Assembly (NCBI RefSeq): GCF_002094855.1
Contig: NZ_ARYN01000006.1
Location: forward strand, 62,001-126,000
Direction: 5' to 3'
Length of the DNA: 64,000 bases
Source: Zunongwangia atlantica 22II14-10F7
GTDB taxonomy: Bacteria; Bacteroidota; Bacteroidia; Flavobacteriales; Flavobacteriaceae
The translations under genes and the position numbers were made by a program. This document shows positions 52,004 through 61,700 of the stretch, in pieces. How positions within the stretch are numbered: position 1 is the first letter of the stretch; each line of letters begins with the position of its first letter. The notes below the pieces were generated by a model. It worked only from the letters and a program-made list of their open reading frames with translations, searched no databases and was not told where the DNA came from.

Positions 52004-52582
52004 CTAATCCTGATTTTCAGCTTCCAGGCTATCTCTTTTTTGTTCCTGTCTTAAACGGTTTTCTTCTACAAGGCGGTCTAACTCTGCTTCAAAATCTTCA
52101 ATGGTTTCAATAAATAATTCATTAAGCTGAATATTAAGATTGTTGAATTCCATAGGGATATCTTGAGCAACTTCTTTTATTTCTTCTGGATTTATACTTT
52201 GTAAGTGAGCTTTTTGTTCTAAAACTTTAGCTTTAGTAGTAAGCACACGTAAACGAGATTGTACAGGTGTAGATCTTAAAGAATCTGGTAAGGAGCTTTG
52301 TAAACTTTCTGTAAGTTGCGCAATTGCTGAGGAGTTATCGATTAATTTATTAACAGATGTTGTTTCTAATTGCTGCACTTCGTTATTTAAAACAATATAA
52401 GGCGCCCAGGTAAGAGCGTATTTTTTCGCAGAACTTTCTAATGGCAAAATAGCCGTTTTGATCTTAAATTCTTTGGTGAAAGCTTCAGTTTCCCTTGGTT
52501 TTATCTGGGGTTTGTCTTTTTCCGAATCCTGAACACAGGAGGCCAAAATCATCAATAGTATTCCGAAAATTGCTCGCTTCAT
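52004..52582 (-). CDS. uncharacterised helical lipoprotein
   Basis: 192 residues from ATG 52582 (an in-frame TTG six bases earlier is unlikely). The lipobox LASC marks lipidation at Cys16. The mature part is largely helical, with repeated Leu and Glu heptads (LTESLQSSLPDSLRSTP, TKAKVLEQKAHLQS, NEEFIET-like segments and LDRLVEENRLRQEQKRDSLE), so a coiled coil is likely. No family was recognised. A TACATTTG -7-like element lies on its strand at 52601-52608. Confidence 0.65.
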   Translation of the reverse strand: MKRAIFGILLMILASCVQDSEKDKPQIKPRETEAFTKEFKIKTAILPLESSAKKYALTWAPYIVLNNEVQQLETTSVNKLIDNSSAIAQLTESLQSSLPDSLRSTPVQSRLRVLTTKAKVLEQKAHLQSINPEEIKEVAQDIPMEFNNLNIQLNELFIETIEDFEAELDRLVEENRLRQEQKRDSLEAENQD

Positions 52583-52711
52583 TATCAAATTTTGATATTA
52601 CAAATGTAAACGATTAAAATACTAAAGCCATATAATTTCTTCAATCTTAAAAATTACATAATTACTCGCTTTGATTAAACGATTTAGCAAATTATATTCG
52701 CAATAAATAAA

Positions 52712-52719
52712 TATATTTG
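52712..52719 (+). promoter_or_regulatory. -7 element before the threonine dehydrogenase gene
   Basis: TATATTTG matches TAnnTTTG 18 bases before the ATG at 52738. No TTG sits at N17-23, so the -33 part is missing. Confidence 0.4.
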
Positions 52720-52737
52720 CAAAAAATTTTTAAGCGT

Positions 52738-53694
52738 ATGCCCACAAAAATCTTGATTATTGGCGCAAGTGGCCAGATAGGAACTGAATTAAGCTTAAAA
52801 CTCCGTGAAATTCATGGTAGCGATGCTGTAATCGCCAGTGATATTCGAGAGGGAAGTGAAGAACTTATGGCAAGCGGACCTTTTGAGATCGCCAACGCAA
52901 TGGATTATGAGCAGATTGCCGGCCTGGTAGAAAAGCACCAAATCGAGGATGTTTATTTAATGGCTGCAATGTTAAGTGCTACTGGAGAAAAAGCGCCAAT
53001 GAAAGCCTGGGGTTTAAATATGGATTCTTTGTTCCATGTATTAAATCTAGCTAAGGATAAGAAGATTAAAAGGGTTTTCTGGCCATCGAGTATCGCTGTT
53101 TTTGGCCCGTCAACTCCAAAAGAAAATACACCACAAACTACTATTATGGAACCTACTACCGTTTACGGTATAAGTAAGCAAACAGGAGAGCGTTGGTGTA
53201 GTTATTATAATAAAAAATATGGCGTGGATGTTCGTAGTATTCGTTATCCGGGTATTATAAGTTATAAAACTTTACCTGGTGGTGGAACTACAGATTATGC
53301 TGTAGAGATTTTTCATGAAGCTATTAAAGATGGGAAGTATACTTCGTTTTTAACTGCTTCAACTTCTTTACCAATGATGTTTATGGAAGATGCGATAAAG
53401 GCTACGGTAGATATTATGGAAGCTCCTACGGAAGCAATTAAGGTAAGATCTTCTTATAACCTGGCAGCGATGAGTTTTACGCCTGAAAGTTTAGCTGAAG
53501 AAATTAAAAAGTATATTCCGACTTTCGAAATTTCTTACGAACCAGATTTTAGACAGGATATTGCAGATAGCTGGCCCTCTAGTATAGATGATAATGCAGC
53601 AAGAGAAGATTGGGGATGGTCGCACAATTTTGATATTGTGGCTTTAACTGAAGCTATGCTAAATGGAATAAAAGCACAATTGGTAGTAAAGTAA
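52738..53694 (+). CDS. L-threonine 3-dehydrogenase, SDR type
   Basis: 318 residues from ATG 52738. It oxidises L-threonine at C3 with NAD+ to 2-amino-3-ketobutyrate. The Rossmann loop is LIIGASGQIGTELSLKLREI. The catalytic Tyr-Lys pair is in TVYGISKQTGERW. The segment SIRYPGIISYKTLPGGGTTD then YAVEIF is a hallmark of the epimerase-like TDH group known from Flavobacterium and Cupriavidus, which differs from the zinc-dependent E. coli Tdh. It stands alone, with the promoter element just upstream. There is no kbl next to it. Confidence 0.87.
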   Translation: MPTKILIIGASGQIGTELSLKLREIHGSDAVIASDIREGSEELMASGPFEIANAMDYEQIAGLVEKHQIEDVYLMAAMLSATGEKAPMKAWGLNMDSLFHVLNLAKDKKIKRVFWPSSIAVFGPSTPKENTPQTTIMEPTTVYGISKQTGERWCSYYNKKYGVDVRSIRYPGIISYKTLPGGGTTDYAVEIFHEAIKDGKYTSFLTASTSLPMMFMEDAIKATVDIMEAPTEAIKVRSSYNLAAMSFTPESLAEEIKKYIPTFEISYEPDFRQDIADSWPSSIDDNAAREDWGWSHNFDIVALTEAMLNGIKAQLVVK

Positions 53695-53697
53695 AAT

Positions 53698-53815
53698 TTA
53701 CTTGATAATCGAGATTAGATGCTCTAGTCACGATAGCTATCGGGGTGTATTGTAATAAAGAAGATTTTCAAATAAATGCCTCTTTTGGGTTAGTCCTGAG
53801 GTAAGCCTACTATAG
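53698..53815. repeat. CTCGATAATCGAG repeat, copy B
   Basis: It starts TTACTTGATAATCGAGATTA, then GATGCTCTAGTCACGATAGC, and has CCTGAGGTAAGCCTACTATA near its end. It resembles the copy at 44088-44230 at both ends, with an unrelated middle. It separates the convergent threonine dehydrogenase and csp genes. Confidence 0.55.
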
Positions 53816-53831
53816 GAAATGTATATAAAAT

Positions 53832-53858
53832 AAAAAGCCGCTCATCGAGCGGCTTTTG
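53832..53858. terminator. terminator after csp
   Basis: AAAAGCCGCTC and GAGCGGCTTTT form an eleven-base perfect stem with a three-base loop (ATC). It can serve the minus-strand csp gene and possibly the plus-strand gene as well. Confidence 0.85.
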
Positions 53859-53895
53859 CATTTGAATACTATATATATAATCTAATCTATATGCA

Positions 53896-54090
53896 CTATC
53901 CAATAACACGAACCTGGTCTGCGTTAAGACCTTTTCGTCCTTCTTTCTCAACGTACTCCACTTTATCTCCTTCATTTAGAGCATCTCCTTCGATCCCTGT
54001 AACGTGAACGAAGATATCTCTTCCTGTGTCGTCGTTGGTGATGAATCCGTAACCTTTAGATTCATTAAAAAATTTAACTGTACCTTCCAT
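53896..54090 (-). CDS. cold-shock protein, CspA family
   Basis: 64 residues from ATG 54090; an upstream start would add ten residues foreign to the family. MEGTVKFFNESKGYGFITND holds RNP-1 (KGYGFI) and DIFVHVTGIEG holds RNP-2, which bind single-stranded nucleic acids. The size is normal (about 64-70). It acts as an RNA chaperone; whether it is cold-induced is not shown. The predicted leader is only about 20-25 nt, unlike the long leader of E. coli cspA. Confidence 0.96.
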   Translation of the reverse strand: MEGTVKFFNESKGYGFITNDDTGRDIFVHVTGIEGDALNEGDKVEYVEKEGRKGLNADQVRVIG

Positions 54091-54117
54091 TGTAATAAAA
54101 TAATAATTAATAAAGTA

Positions 54118-54151
54118 CAAACATACTATAATATTATTGACAATGGTTCAA
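54118..54151 (-). promoter_or_regulatory. csp promoter
   Basis: Reading the minus strand: TTG at 54151-54149, 23 bases, TATGTTTG at 54125-54118. This fits TTG-N17-23-TAnnTTTG at its upper spacing limit. Confidence 0.6.
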
Positions 54152-54195
54152 TAAAATAGAAAGATTCTGAAAATTTTTTCAAGACTATAAAAGTG

Positions 54196-54438
54196 CTAAT
54201 CTATGCCCTTATCCCGCATTTTTTTCATATTCTCTGGGCTTAAGGTATAATCTTCTAGCTTTTTACCTCTCCAACGAACTACTAAAAATATAGGCATCAA
54301 TACAAAAGAAGAGGTTAGAACAGCAATACCTATAATACGATCTCCAGTTACAATATCATCTTCTGCAATCCTAAAATAAAATCCAACTGCTATGGCTATT
54401 AAAATAGCTATTCCTAAAATCTTCATTATTATCTTCAT
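54196..54438 (-). CDS. small two-helix membrane protein
   Basis: 80 residues: a helix at about 5-22 (LGIAILIAIAVGFYFRI), a short loop (AEDDIVTGD), a second at about 34-55, and a charged tail (ENMKKMRDKGID). No family was recognised. It follows the ClC gene by 15 bases and is probably co-transcribed with it; a role with the channel is only a possibility. A second start codon at 54426 cannot be excluded. Confidence 0.6.
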   Translation of the reverse strand: MKIIMKILGIAILIAIAVGFYFRIAEDDIVTGDRIIGIAVLTSSFVLMPIFLVVRWRGKKLEDYTLSPENMKKMRDKGID

Positions 54439-54453
54439 AAAATCGTCCTTTCT

Positions 54454-56244
54454 TTAAACGGTAACTTCAATCAATTTTTGGCGATATGCGGTAAGCATTT
54501 TAGATTTAGAGATAAATCCAACATACTTATCTTCTTTAACCACAGGTAAATTCCATGCTGCGCTATGCTGAAATTTCTTCATTATCGTTTTCATGCTATC
54601 GTTTTGTAAATCGATAATGTCTGGCGCTCTTTGCATGATATCACTTACAGTAATTTCATCATATAAATGTTGTTTAAACATTATTGGTCTTATATCATCC
54701 AAGAGAATGATCCCCATAAAATTTTCATTTTTATCGATTACTGGGAAAATATTTCGAGAAGATTTTATAACACCCTCATGGATAACATCACCTAAAGTCA
54801 TATTCACTTTTAGAGGAATAAAATTCTTTTCGATAATCTGGTTTATATTCAGCAAGGTTAATACCGTTTGGTCTTTATCGTGTGTTAAAAGTTCACCGCG
54901 TTTGGCAAGTTCTAATGTGTAAACTGAGTGTGGTTGTACGGTATTTGTGATCATATAAGAAATAAGTGCGGTAATCATTAACGGCACAAACAGTTCGTAT
55001 CCTCCGGTTAATTCAGCAATAAGGAAAATGGCAGTAAGGGGAGCATGTAAAACTCCGGCCATTAAACCGGCCATTCCCACCATGGTAAAACTACTGGTTG
55101 AAATAGGTTTATCTGTAATACCTAAATGATTTACCACTAAAGCAAAACAATGGCCTAATGCACTTCCCATAAAAAGCACCGGAGCAAAAATCCCACCTAC
55201 ACCACCGGCAGCGAAAGTAAGTGAAGTCGCAAATATTTTAAATACCACCAAGCCCGCAAGTAGAAGGATCACCACCCAGATATTATCTAGAAAATCGTTT
55301 AAAAAGTTAGTGCCTAATGCCTGAATATAATTTTCGGCTAAAAGATTATTAATCACGCCGTAACCCTCACCATAAAGTGGAGGTATAAAGTAAACGATAA
55401 TTCCTAAACCGGTGCCCGCCAGTAATAATCGGGTAAATTTATTTTCAATTTTACCAAAGAGTGTATTTATTCTGAAATAAATCACTGTAAAATACATCGA
55501 GCCTAATGCGCAAATACAGCCTAAAATCATATAAAATGGAACTTCAGAAATTGTAAAATCATCTCTAAGCTCGAATGGTAAAATGGTATCTGAACCAAAG
55601 AAAAAGTAAGAAGTAAGAATCGCGGAAACCGATGCTGTTAATAAAGGTAACATGCTTACCAACGTTAAATCCAGGCTAAATACTTCTATAGCGAAAATAA
55701 TTGCAGCAATGGGGGCCTTAAAGATAGAAGACATTGCTCCAGCAGCCGCACAGCCTATAAGTAATGTGCGGGCACTTTGGTTCATTCTAAATAAGCGAGA
55801 AATATTAGAACCTAAAGAGGCTCCTGTTGCAACCGTTGGGCCTTCTAATCCTACAGATCCTCCAAAACCAACAGTTAATGGGGCCGTAAGAATAGAGCCA
55901 TACATCTGGAAAGAGCGCATAAGCCCTTTTCTTTTAGAAATAGCATAAAGTGTTGAAGGTATCCCATGGCCAACCGGTTTTCTAAGGATCTTCTTTATGA
56001 TAAATACCGTTAGAGCCAATCCTATGATTGGAAATATAAAATAAAATGCATGATGGTAGTTGGCGATTAAATTTCCTTCAAGCAGATTTTGTATAAAATG
56101 CGTGAGGTTTTTAATGACGACGGCGCCCAAACCCGCCGTAAAGCCAATAATAGCACTAAGAATTAAAATGAACTGCTGTTGTGAAAGATGCTTTGTCTTC
56201 CACAGCAAAAACTTTTGTAATCCAGGGACTGCTTTTAAAAACAT
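54454..56244 (-). CDS. ClC family chloride channel/transporter with C-terminal CBS pair
   Basis: 596 residues. The first 440 form the ClC membrane domain: GHGIPS (H93 in place of the selectivity-filter Ser), GGSVGLEGPTV with gating Glu E134, and GGVGGIFAPVLF. The last 140 residues are two CBS motifs (MTLGDVIHEGVIKSSRNIF, TVSDIMQRAPDIIDL), which may bind nucleotides. Sequence AIEVF at 186-189 shows Glu187 followed by Val188, at the site of the inner proton Glu (E203) of E. coli ClC-ec1. Loss of this Glu is typical of channels rather than Cl-/H+ exchangers. A small membrane protein gene follows. Confidence 0.9.
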   Translation of the reverse strand: MFLKAVPGLQKFLLWKTKHLSQQQFILILSAIIGFTAGLGAVVIKNLTHFIQNLLEGNLIANYHHAFYFIFPIIGLALTVFIIKKILRKPVGHGIPSTLYAISKRKGLMRSFQMYGSILTAPLTVGFGGSVGLEGPTVATGASLGSNISRLFRMNQSARTLLIGCAAAGAMSSIFKAPIAAIIFAIEVFSLDLTLVSMLPLLTASVSAILTSYFFFGSDTILPFELRDDFTISEVPFYMILGCICALGSMYFTVIYFRINTLFGKIENKFTRLLLAGTGLGIIVYFIPPLYGEGYGVINNLLAENYIQALGTNFLNDFLDNIWVVILLLAGLVVFKIFATSLTFAAGGVGGIFAPVLFMGSALGHCFALVVNHLGITDKPISTSSFTMVGMAGLMAGVLHAPLTAIFLIAELTGGYELFVPLMITALISYMITNTVQPHSVYTLELAKRGELLTHDKDQTVLTLLNINQIIEKNFIPLKVNMTLGDVIHEGVIKSSRNIFPVIDKNENFMGIILLDDIRPIMFKQHLYDEITVSDIMQRAPDIIDLQNDSMKTIMKKFQHSAAWNLPVVKEDKYVGFISKSKMLTAYRQKLIEVTV

Positions 56245-56272
56245 CTGCTAAACCTCCAATTTTGGGTTATGA

Positions 56273-56310
56273 CAAAAAAATCCTGCTCTAAAGCAGGATT
56301 TTCGTTTTTT
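56273..56310 (-). terminator. terminator after aspS
   Basis: AAATCCTGCT and AGCAGGATTT form a ten-base stem with a CTAA loop and T-runs on both sides. It overlaps the last bases of aspS and insulates the ClC operon. Confidence 0.8.
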
Positions 56311-58060
56311 ATTCAATATTCAATTTTAAGCTTAATTCTTTTAGTTGCTCTTCATCTAATTTAGAAGGAGCATCGATCATTACATCGCGGCCAGCGTTGT
56401 TCTTAGGGAATGCAATAAAATCTCGAATAGTCTCTTGCCCGCCAAGAATTGCTGTTAATCTGTCGAATCCAAATGCGATACCGCCATGTGGTGGTGCACC
56501 GTACTGGAATGCATTCATTAAAAATCCAAATTGTTCTTTTGCTTCCTCTTCAGTAAACCCTAAATGAGAGAACATTTTAGATTGTGTTTCTTTATCGTGA
56601 ATTCTTATAGAACCTCCACCAATTTCATTTCCATTTAATACAAGATCGTAAGCATTAGCTCTTACTTTTCCTGGATCTGTAGCTAAAAGAGGAATGTCTT
56701 CAACTTTAGGAGAAGTAAACGGGTGGTGCATTGCATGGTAACGTTCGGTTTCCTCGTCCCATTCTAATAGCGGGAAATCGATCACCCAAAGTGGCGCAAA
56801 CTCATCAGATTTTCTAAGCCCAAGCTCATTACCAAGATGCATACGTAATGCACTTAACTGAGACCTTGTTTTGTTGGTATCACCAGCCATTACTAAAATT
56901 AGATCTCCAGGATTTGCACCAGTTACCTGTGCCCATTCTTTAAGATCTTCTTCAGTATAGAATTTATCTACTGAAGATTTTAAGCTACCGTCTTCGTTGT
57001 ATTTAGCCCAAACAAGTCCGTTTGCTCCAATTTGTGGGCGCTTCACCCAGTTTATTAAAGCGTCGATTTGTTTTCTGGTATAAGATGCAGCACCAGGAAC
57101 GGCAATACCTACAACTAATTCTTGTTGGTCGAAAACATTAAAGCCTTTGTTTTTTGCAATAGCATCTAACTCGGCAAACTCCATCCCAAAACGAATATCT
57201 GGTTTGTCGTTGCCGTATTTGCGCATTGCTTCATCGTACGTCATTCTTGGGAATGTATCAACGTCTACATCGTTAATTTCCTTTAAAAGGTGACTTGTTA
57301 AACCTTCAAATATATTTAGAATATCTTCCTGTTCTACAAAAGCCATCTCACAGTCGATTTGTGTAAATTCTGGCTGGCGATCTGCTCTTAGGTCTTCGTC
57401 TCTAAAACATTTTACGATTTGAAAATACTTATCCATACCACCAACCATAAGCAACTGCTTAAATGTTTGTGGTGATTGCGGTAGTGCATAGAATTGCCCC
57501 TCGTTCATTCTACTTGGTACTACGAAATCTCTGGCACCTTCTGGAGTAGATTTAATAAGGTAAGGTGTTTCGACTTCAATAAATCCCTGATTAGATAAAT
57601 AATTTCTAACCTGCATCCCAACTTTATGTCTAAAAACCAGTTTATTCTTAACTGGATTTCTTCGAATATCAAGATAACGGTACTTCATTCGTAAATCTTC
57701 ACCACCATCTGTCTCATCCTCTATAGTGAAAGGCGGAGTTAAAGAAGTATTTAAAATGGCAAGTTCTTTTACCAAAACTTCAATTTCACCTGTGGCGATA
57801 TTAGGGTTTTTAGACTCCCTTTCTATAACTTCACCTTTTACCTGAATTACAAACTCACGGCCTAAGGTTGCAGCTTTCTTCATTAAGTCTTCTGAAGATC
57901 TTTCTTCATCAAAAATAAGCTGAGTAATCCCATAGCGATCGCGAAGATCTACCCAGATCATAAAACCTTTATTTCTAATTTTTTGCACCCATCCTGAAAG
58001 CGTTACCTCGTTCCCAATTTTGGAAGAATTAAGCTCACCGCAAGTATGACTTCTGTACAT
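56309..58060 (-). CDS. aspS: aspartyl-tRNA synthetase
   Basis: 583 residues, bacterial size (E. coli 590). An N-terminal OB fold for the anticodon ([20 protein letters not shown]) is followed by the class II core: motif 2 [20 protein letters not shown], motif 3 [15 protein letters not shown], and [14 protein letters not shown]. The inserted GAD domain typical of bacterial AspS lies at about 280-420. It should charge tRNA-Asp. A TACTTTTG -7-like element is on its strand at 58088-58095. It forms its own unit. Confidence 0.97.
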   Translation of the reverse strand: MYRSHTCGELNSSKIGNEVTLSGWVQKIRNKGFMIWVDLRDRYGITQLIFDEERSSEDLMKKAATLGREFVIQVKGEVIERESKNPNIATGEIEVLVKELAILNTSLTPPFTIEDETDGGEDLRMKYRYLDIRRNPVKNKLVFRHKVGMQVRNYLSNQGFIEVETPYLIKSTPEGARDFVVPSRMNEGQFYALPQSPQTFKQLLMVGGMDKYFQIVKCFRDEDLRADRQPEFTQIDCEMAFVEQEDILNIFEGLTSHLLKEINDVDVDTFPRMTYDEAMRKYGNDKPDIRFGMEFAELDAIAKNKGFNVFDQQELVVGIAVPGAASYTRKQIDALINWVKRPQIGANGLVWAKYNEDGSLKSSVDKFYTEEDLKEWAQVTGANPGDLILVMAGDTNKTRSQLSALRMHLGNELGLRKSDEFAPLWVIDFPLLEWDEETERYHAMHHPFTSPKVEDIPLLATDPGKVRANAYDLVLNGNEIGGGSIRIHDKETQSKMFSHLGFTEEEAKEQFGFLMNAFQYGAPPHGGIAFGFDRLTAILGGQETIRDFIAFPKNNAGRDVMIDAPSKLDEEQLKELSLKLNIE

Positions 58061-58232
58061 AGTTGTTTTCGTAAAATTTTAGTGGGGCAAAAGTAATAAG
58101 TAAATGTGGTTTGAGTAAATAAACAGCCTAAAATTAATCACTATGTAAACACAATGTTATGAAATGATAATATTTAAATTGCTGTAAATAAGTTATTTAT
58201 GTATTTAATGTTAATTTAATGTTACGTAATTA

Positions 58233-58263
58233 TTGTTTTAATGTAAACTTTGTGTTATATTTG
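58233..58263 (+). promoter_or_regulatory. promoter of the YwqK-like gene
   Basis: TTG at 58233-58235, 20 bases, TATATTTG at 58256-58263. Transcription would start near 58270, 20 nt before the ATG. A clean match to the Bacteroidota consensus. Confidence 0.7.
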
Positions 58264-58289
58264 TTAGCACAAGATTAATAGATAGCAAA

Positions 58290-58658
58290 ATGAAGACGAT
58301 AAAAAATACAATGTTGGCTGCACTGATGATGATAGGAGGAGCAGCTATCGCGCAAAAAGGAGTTAAAAAACCTGTATTCGAAAAACAGGGAGATTTAATA
58401 AAAGGCACATATTATTATGAAGACGGAAGTATTAGGCAGGAAGGTACGTACAAGAATGGAGAGCTCCATGGAAAATGGGTTTCTTACAACGAGAACGGTG
58501 AAAAGACAGCGTCCGCAGAATATAACAATGGTGAGAAAACTGGTAGATGGCTTTTTTGGGAAGGTGATAAGATTAAGCAGGTAGAGTATAAATCTAACCA
58601 AATCGTATCTGTAGATAATATTTCATCTAAATCTTCGTTAGCAGTTAACGAAGAGTAG
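58290..58658 (+). CDS. MORN-repeat (YwqK-like) exported protein
   Basis: 122 residues. A signal peptide (about 1-21, ending AAIAQ) is followed by three to four MORN-2 repeats: GTYYYEDGSIRQEGTYKNGE, LHGKWVSYNENGEKTASAEY, NNGEKTGRWLFWEGDKIKQV. It ends in a Ser-rich tail. This family is often labelled YwqK antitoxin, but the exported form seen in Bacteroidota has no toxin next to it, so the antitoxin name should not be taken literally. It has its own promoter and terminator. Confidence 0.82.
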   Translation: MKTIKNTMLAALMMIGGAAIAQKGVKKPVFEKQGDLIKGTYYYEDGSIRQEGTYKNGELHGKWVSYNENGEKTASAEYNNGEKTGRWLFWEGDKIKQVEYKSNQIVSVDNISSKSSLAVNEE

Positions 58659-58678
58659 AGATTGATTTTAGTTTAAAG

Positions 58679-58716
58679 AAAAAAGCCCTGATTTTTTTTA
58701 ATCAGGGCTTTTTTAT
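58679..58716 (+). terminator. terminator after the YwqK-like gene
   Basis: AAAAGCCCTGATT and AATCAGGGCTTTTTT form a thirteen-base stem around a T-rich loop and end in T-runs. Confidence 0.88.
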
Positions 58717-58760
58717 TGGCACCGCCAAAGGCTATAATACCTCGAGGTAGTTTACTCGAT
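58715..58760. repeat. ATTGGCAxCGCCA repeat after a terminator, copy 2
   Basis: ATTGGCACCGCCAAAGGCTA, TAATACCTCGAGGTAGTTTA, CTCGAT. The first 31 bases match those after the ssb terminator (38331), and the last part matches the CCTGAGGTAGTTTACTCGG element of 44088-44230. Confidence 0.65.
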
Positions 58761-58761
58761 A

Positions 58762-58795
58762 TAAAAAATGTCCCAGTATTGCTGGGACATTTTTC
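58762..58795 (-). terminator. terminator after the RND pump gene
   Basis: AAAAATGTCCCAG and CTGGGACATTTTT make a thirteen-base stem with the loop TATTG. It lies four bases beyond the pump stop codon on the minus strand. Confidence 0.88.
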
Positions 58796-58798
58796 TAC

Positions 58799-61700
58799 TT
58801 AGTTATTTGCTAATTTTCGTTGTTTTCTTTCTAATTTTTTATTTCGGGTTTTCACCTTTGCACGGTTTACCAAGTAAAACATTACCGGTACAACAACCAA
58901 TGTTAAGAAGGTGGCGAAAACCAGTCCAAAAATTACTGTCCATGCTAGAGGTCCCCAAAAAATAACATTGTCTCCACCAATATAAATCCCGGGATCATAA
59001 TCTATCATTAATCCGAAGAAATCTATATTTAAGCCTATCGCTAATGGAATTAACCCAAGTACTGTAGTAATCGCAGTTAATAATACCGGGCGCAATCTTG
59101 ATCGTCCTCCTCTAACAATACAATCAAAATATTGTTCTCTGGTAAGAAGGTCGTCTTCCTCTAGGCCAAGGTCGTTTTTCTTACGGTCTATTAAAATTTG
59201 CGTGTAATCGATAAGCACAATCGCATTATTCACAACGATACCGGCAAGAGATATAATCCCCATCATCGTCATAATAATCACAAAGTCCATTTGGAAAAGA
59301 ATTAATCCAAAGAAAACACCAACCAAACTTAAAACTACTGCGCTCACTATTATTAGTGGTTTTGAGATCGAATTAAATTGGGCTACTAAAATCAACAATA
59401 TCCCTCCAATAGCAATTAATAAAGCTTTTAATAAGAAAGCCATGTTATCTGCCTGTTCTTCCTGCTCACCAGTAAAAGCGAAATTCATGTCATCTGGTAA
59501 TTCGTAATTCTGAAGTTCGGTTTTTAATTGCTGAACAATTTCATTGGCATTATAATCACCCAAAACATTCGAGTAAACAGTAATTACACGTTTTAAATCT
59601 TTTCTTTTAATCGAGCTGAAAGATGAAGCAACTTCAGTGTTTACTAATGCTGAAATTGGCACCTGAACTAACTGCCCATTATTTTGATCTCTAAAAGTAA
59701 TTGGCTGATTAAACAATGCATTTTCATCGTATCTAAACTTTTCGTTGAAGCGAACATTAACTTCATAATCATCATCACCGTCTTTGTATGTAGATACTTC
59801 CTCGCCGTAAATTGCTCTACGTAGTGTTTGCCCCACAGCAACAGTAGAAACTCCTAGCTGTCCTGCTTTTCTTCGATCTACGGTAACTTCAAGTTCAGAT
59901 TTAGATTTGTTTACGTCGATTTTTAATTCTTCAATCCCTTCAATACTAAGCTCCTGAATGTAAGAGCGCATATTTTCGGCTTCAGCTAACATTTCTTCGT
60001 AGTCTTCGCCTCTAATTTCAATATTAATAGGATATCCAGAAGGTGGTCCTGCTGCATCTTTTTCAACAATGATCGATGCTCCAGGAAAACCATGAACTGA
60101 AGCTCGAATTTCTTCCATTACCTCACTACTTTTCACACCTCTACGTTCGTTAAACTCGCGCATCGATAAAGTGATCTTACCTTTGTGTGGCATTTCGTTT
60201 TGCTGGCCACCATCGGTTTGTGGATTTCCTGCCCCTTCACCAACCTGAGATACGGCCGATTCTACCATGTAATTATAGCCACCATCATTATATTTCTCTA
60301 TGGCATCGTAGATTCTTTTTTCAACCTCTTTTGTTAACTGATTCGTTTTTGCGATATCTGTCCCTTCAGGATATTCAATATAGGTGATAATTTGCTGAGG
60401 TTCGTTTTCAGGGAAAAACAATACATTAGGTTGTACCGCGCCAATAAGCATAAACGAAAGGATAAGCATAATCACTGTTCCGAAGAAAAATGCATAGGCT
60501 CTTTTTCCGCTTAATGCATATTTAAGAGTGCTTTCGTAGCTATTTTCTAGTTTTTTAAGTGCGGTAAACTGGAAGTATGAGATGGCTTTGGTAAGCACAT
60601 ATTTGTAAACCCATAAGAGGATTACCAGTAAAATAAGGATATTTCCTATTCCTCTTAATGCACCAGCATCTAGTAAGAACCCTGCTAATAATATTATAAT
60701 CCCTAAGGCTGCAAATATTACCGATAAAATTACCAGTCTTTTTCTGGTGATTTCTTCTTCCTCGGTTTTCATAAATTCTGAAGTTAGCATCGAGTTAATG
60801 ATCAATGCCACAAATAATGAAGAGCCTAATACAATAGAAAGTGTAATAGGAAAGATCATCATAAACTTACCAATGGTTCCTGGCCATAGCCCTAATGGGA
60901 AAAATGCTGCCAGCGTAGTTGCTGTAGATGCTATAATTGGCCATGCAATTTCTCCAAGTCCCTGTTTGGCGGCTTGTTTTCGTGACATTCCTTCGTCCAT
61001 TAATGTATAGACGTTTTCTACCACTACAATACCGTTGTCTACCAACATTCCCAGTCCCATTACCAGTGCAAAAAGAACCATAGTGTTTAGGGTAAAACCA
61101 AGACTGGAAAGAATAATATAAGATAAGAACATCGAAAGCGGGATGGCTAAACCAACAAAAAGAGCATTTCTAAAACCTAAGAAAAACATTAGTACTAAAA
61201 CCACCAATATTACCCCAAAGATGATATTATTTACAAGATCGTCAACTTGCGTTTGCGTTTTTGTAGATTGGTCGTTAGAGTAAGAGATATGAAGGTTTTC
61301 TGGTAAATAATCTTCCTGCTCTGCAGCGATAATTTTTTTAATATCCTCTACCGCTTCGATCATGTTTTTACCACCACGCTTTTTGATATCTAACATCACC
61401 ACAGGTTCACCGTATTCTCGTGCAAAAGTGGTTGCGTCTTTTTCTTTGAAATTGATCTTAGCAATGTCCTTTAGAAAAATGTTTCCGCCTTCGCGCTTTA
61501 CAATTACATTTTCTAATTCTTTAGGATCTTGGATTTCTCCAACGATTCTAATATTTTTTTCGACACCGCTGGTAATTACATTTCCGGCAGAAATGGTTTT
61601 GTTTTCCATACTTACCGCATTAACAATATTGTCAAAACTTACCTGTGAAGCAGACATTTTGTAAATATCCACGGCAATTTCAACTTCCATTTCTTCAGCT

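Noticed and set aside
58290-58658. Toxin-antitoxin pair around the YwqK-like gene
   Set aside because: The protein has a signal peptide, and neither neighbour resembles a toxin; the family name alone does not support it.
58715-58760. TATAAT in the post-terminator repeat as a promoter
   Set aside because: Bacteroidota use TAnnTTTG instead of TATAAT at -7, and no gene follows on that strand.
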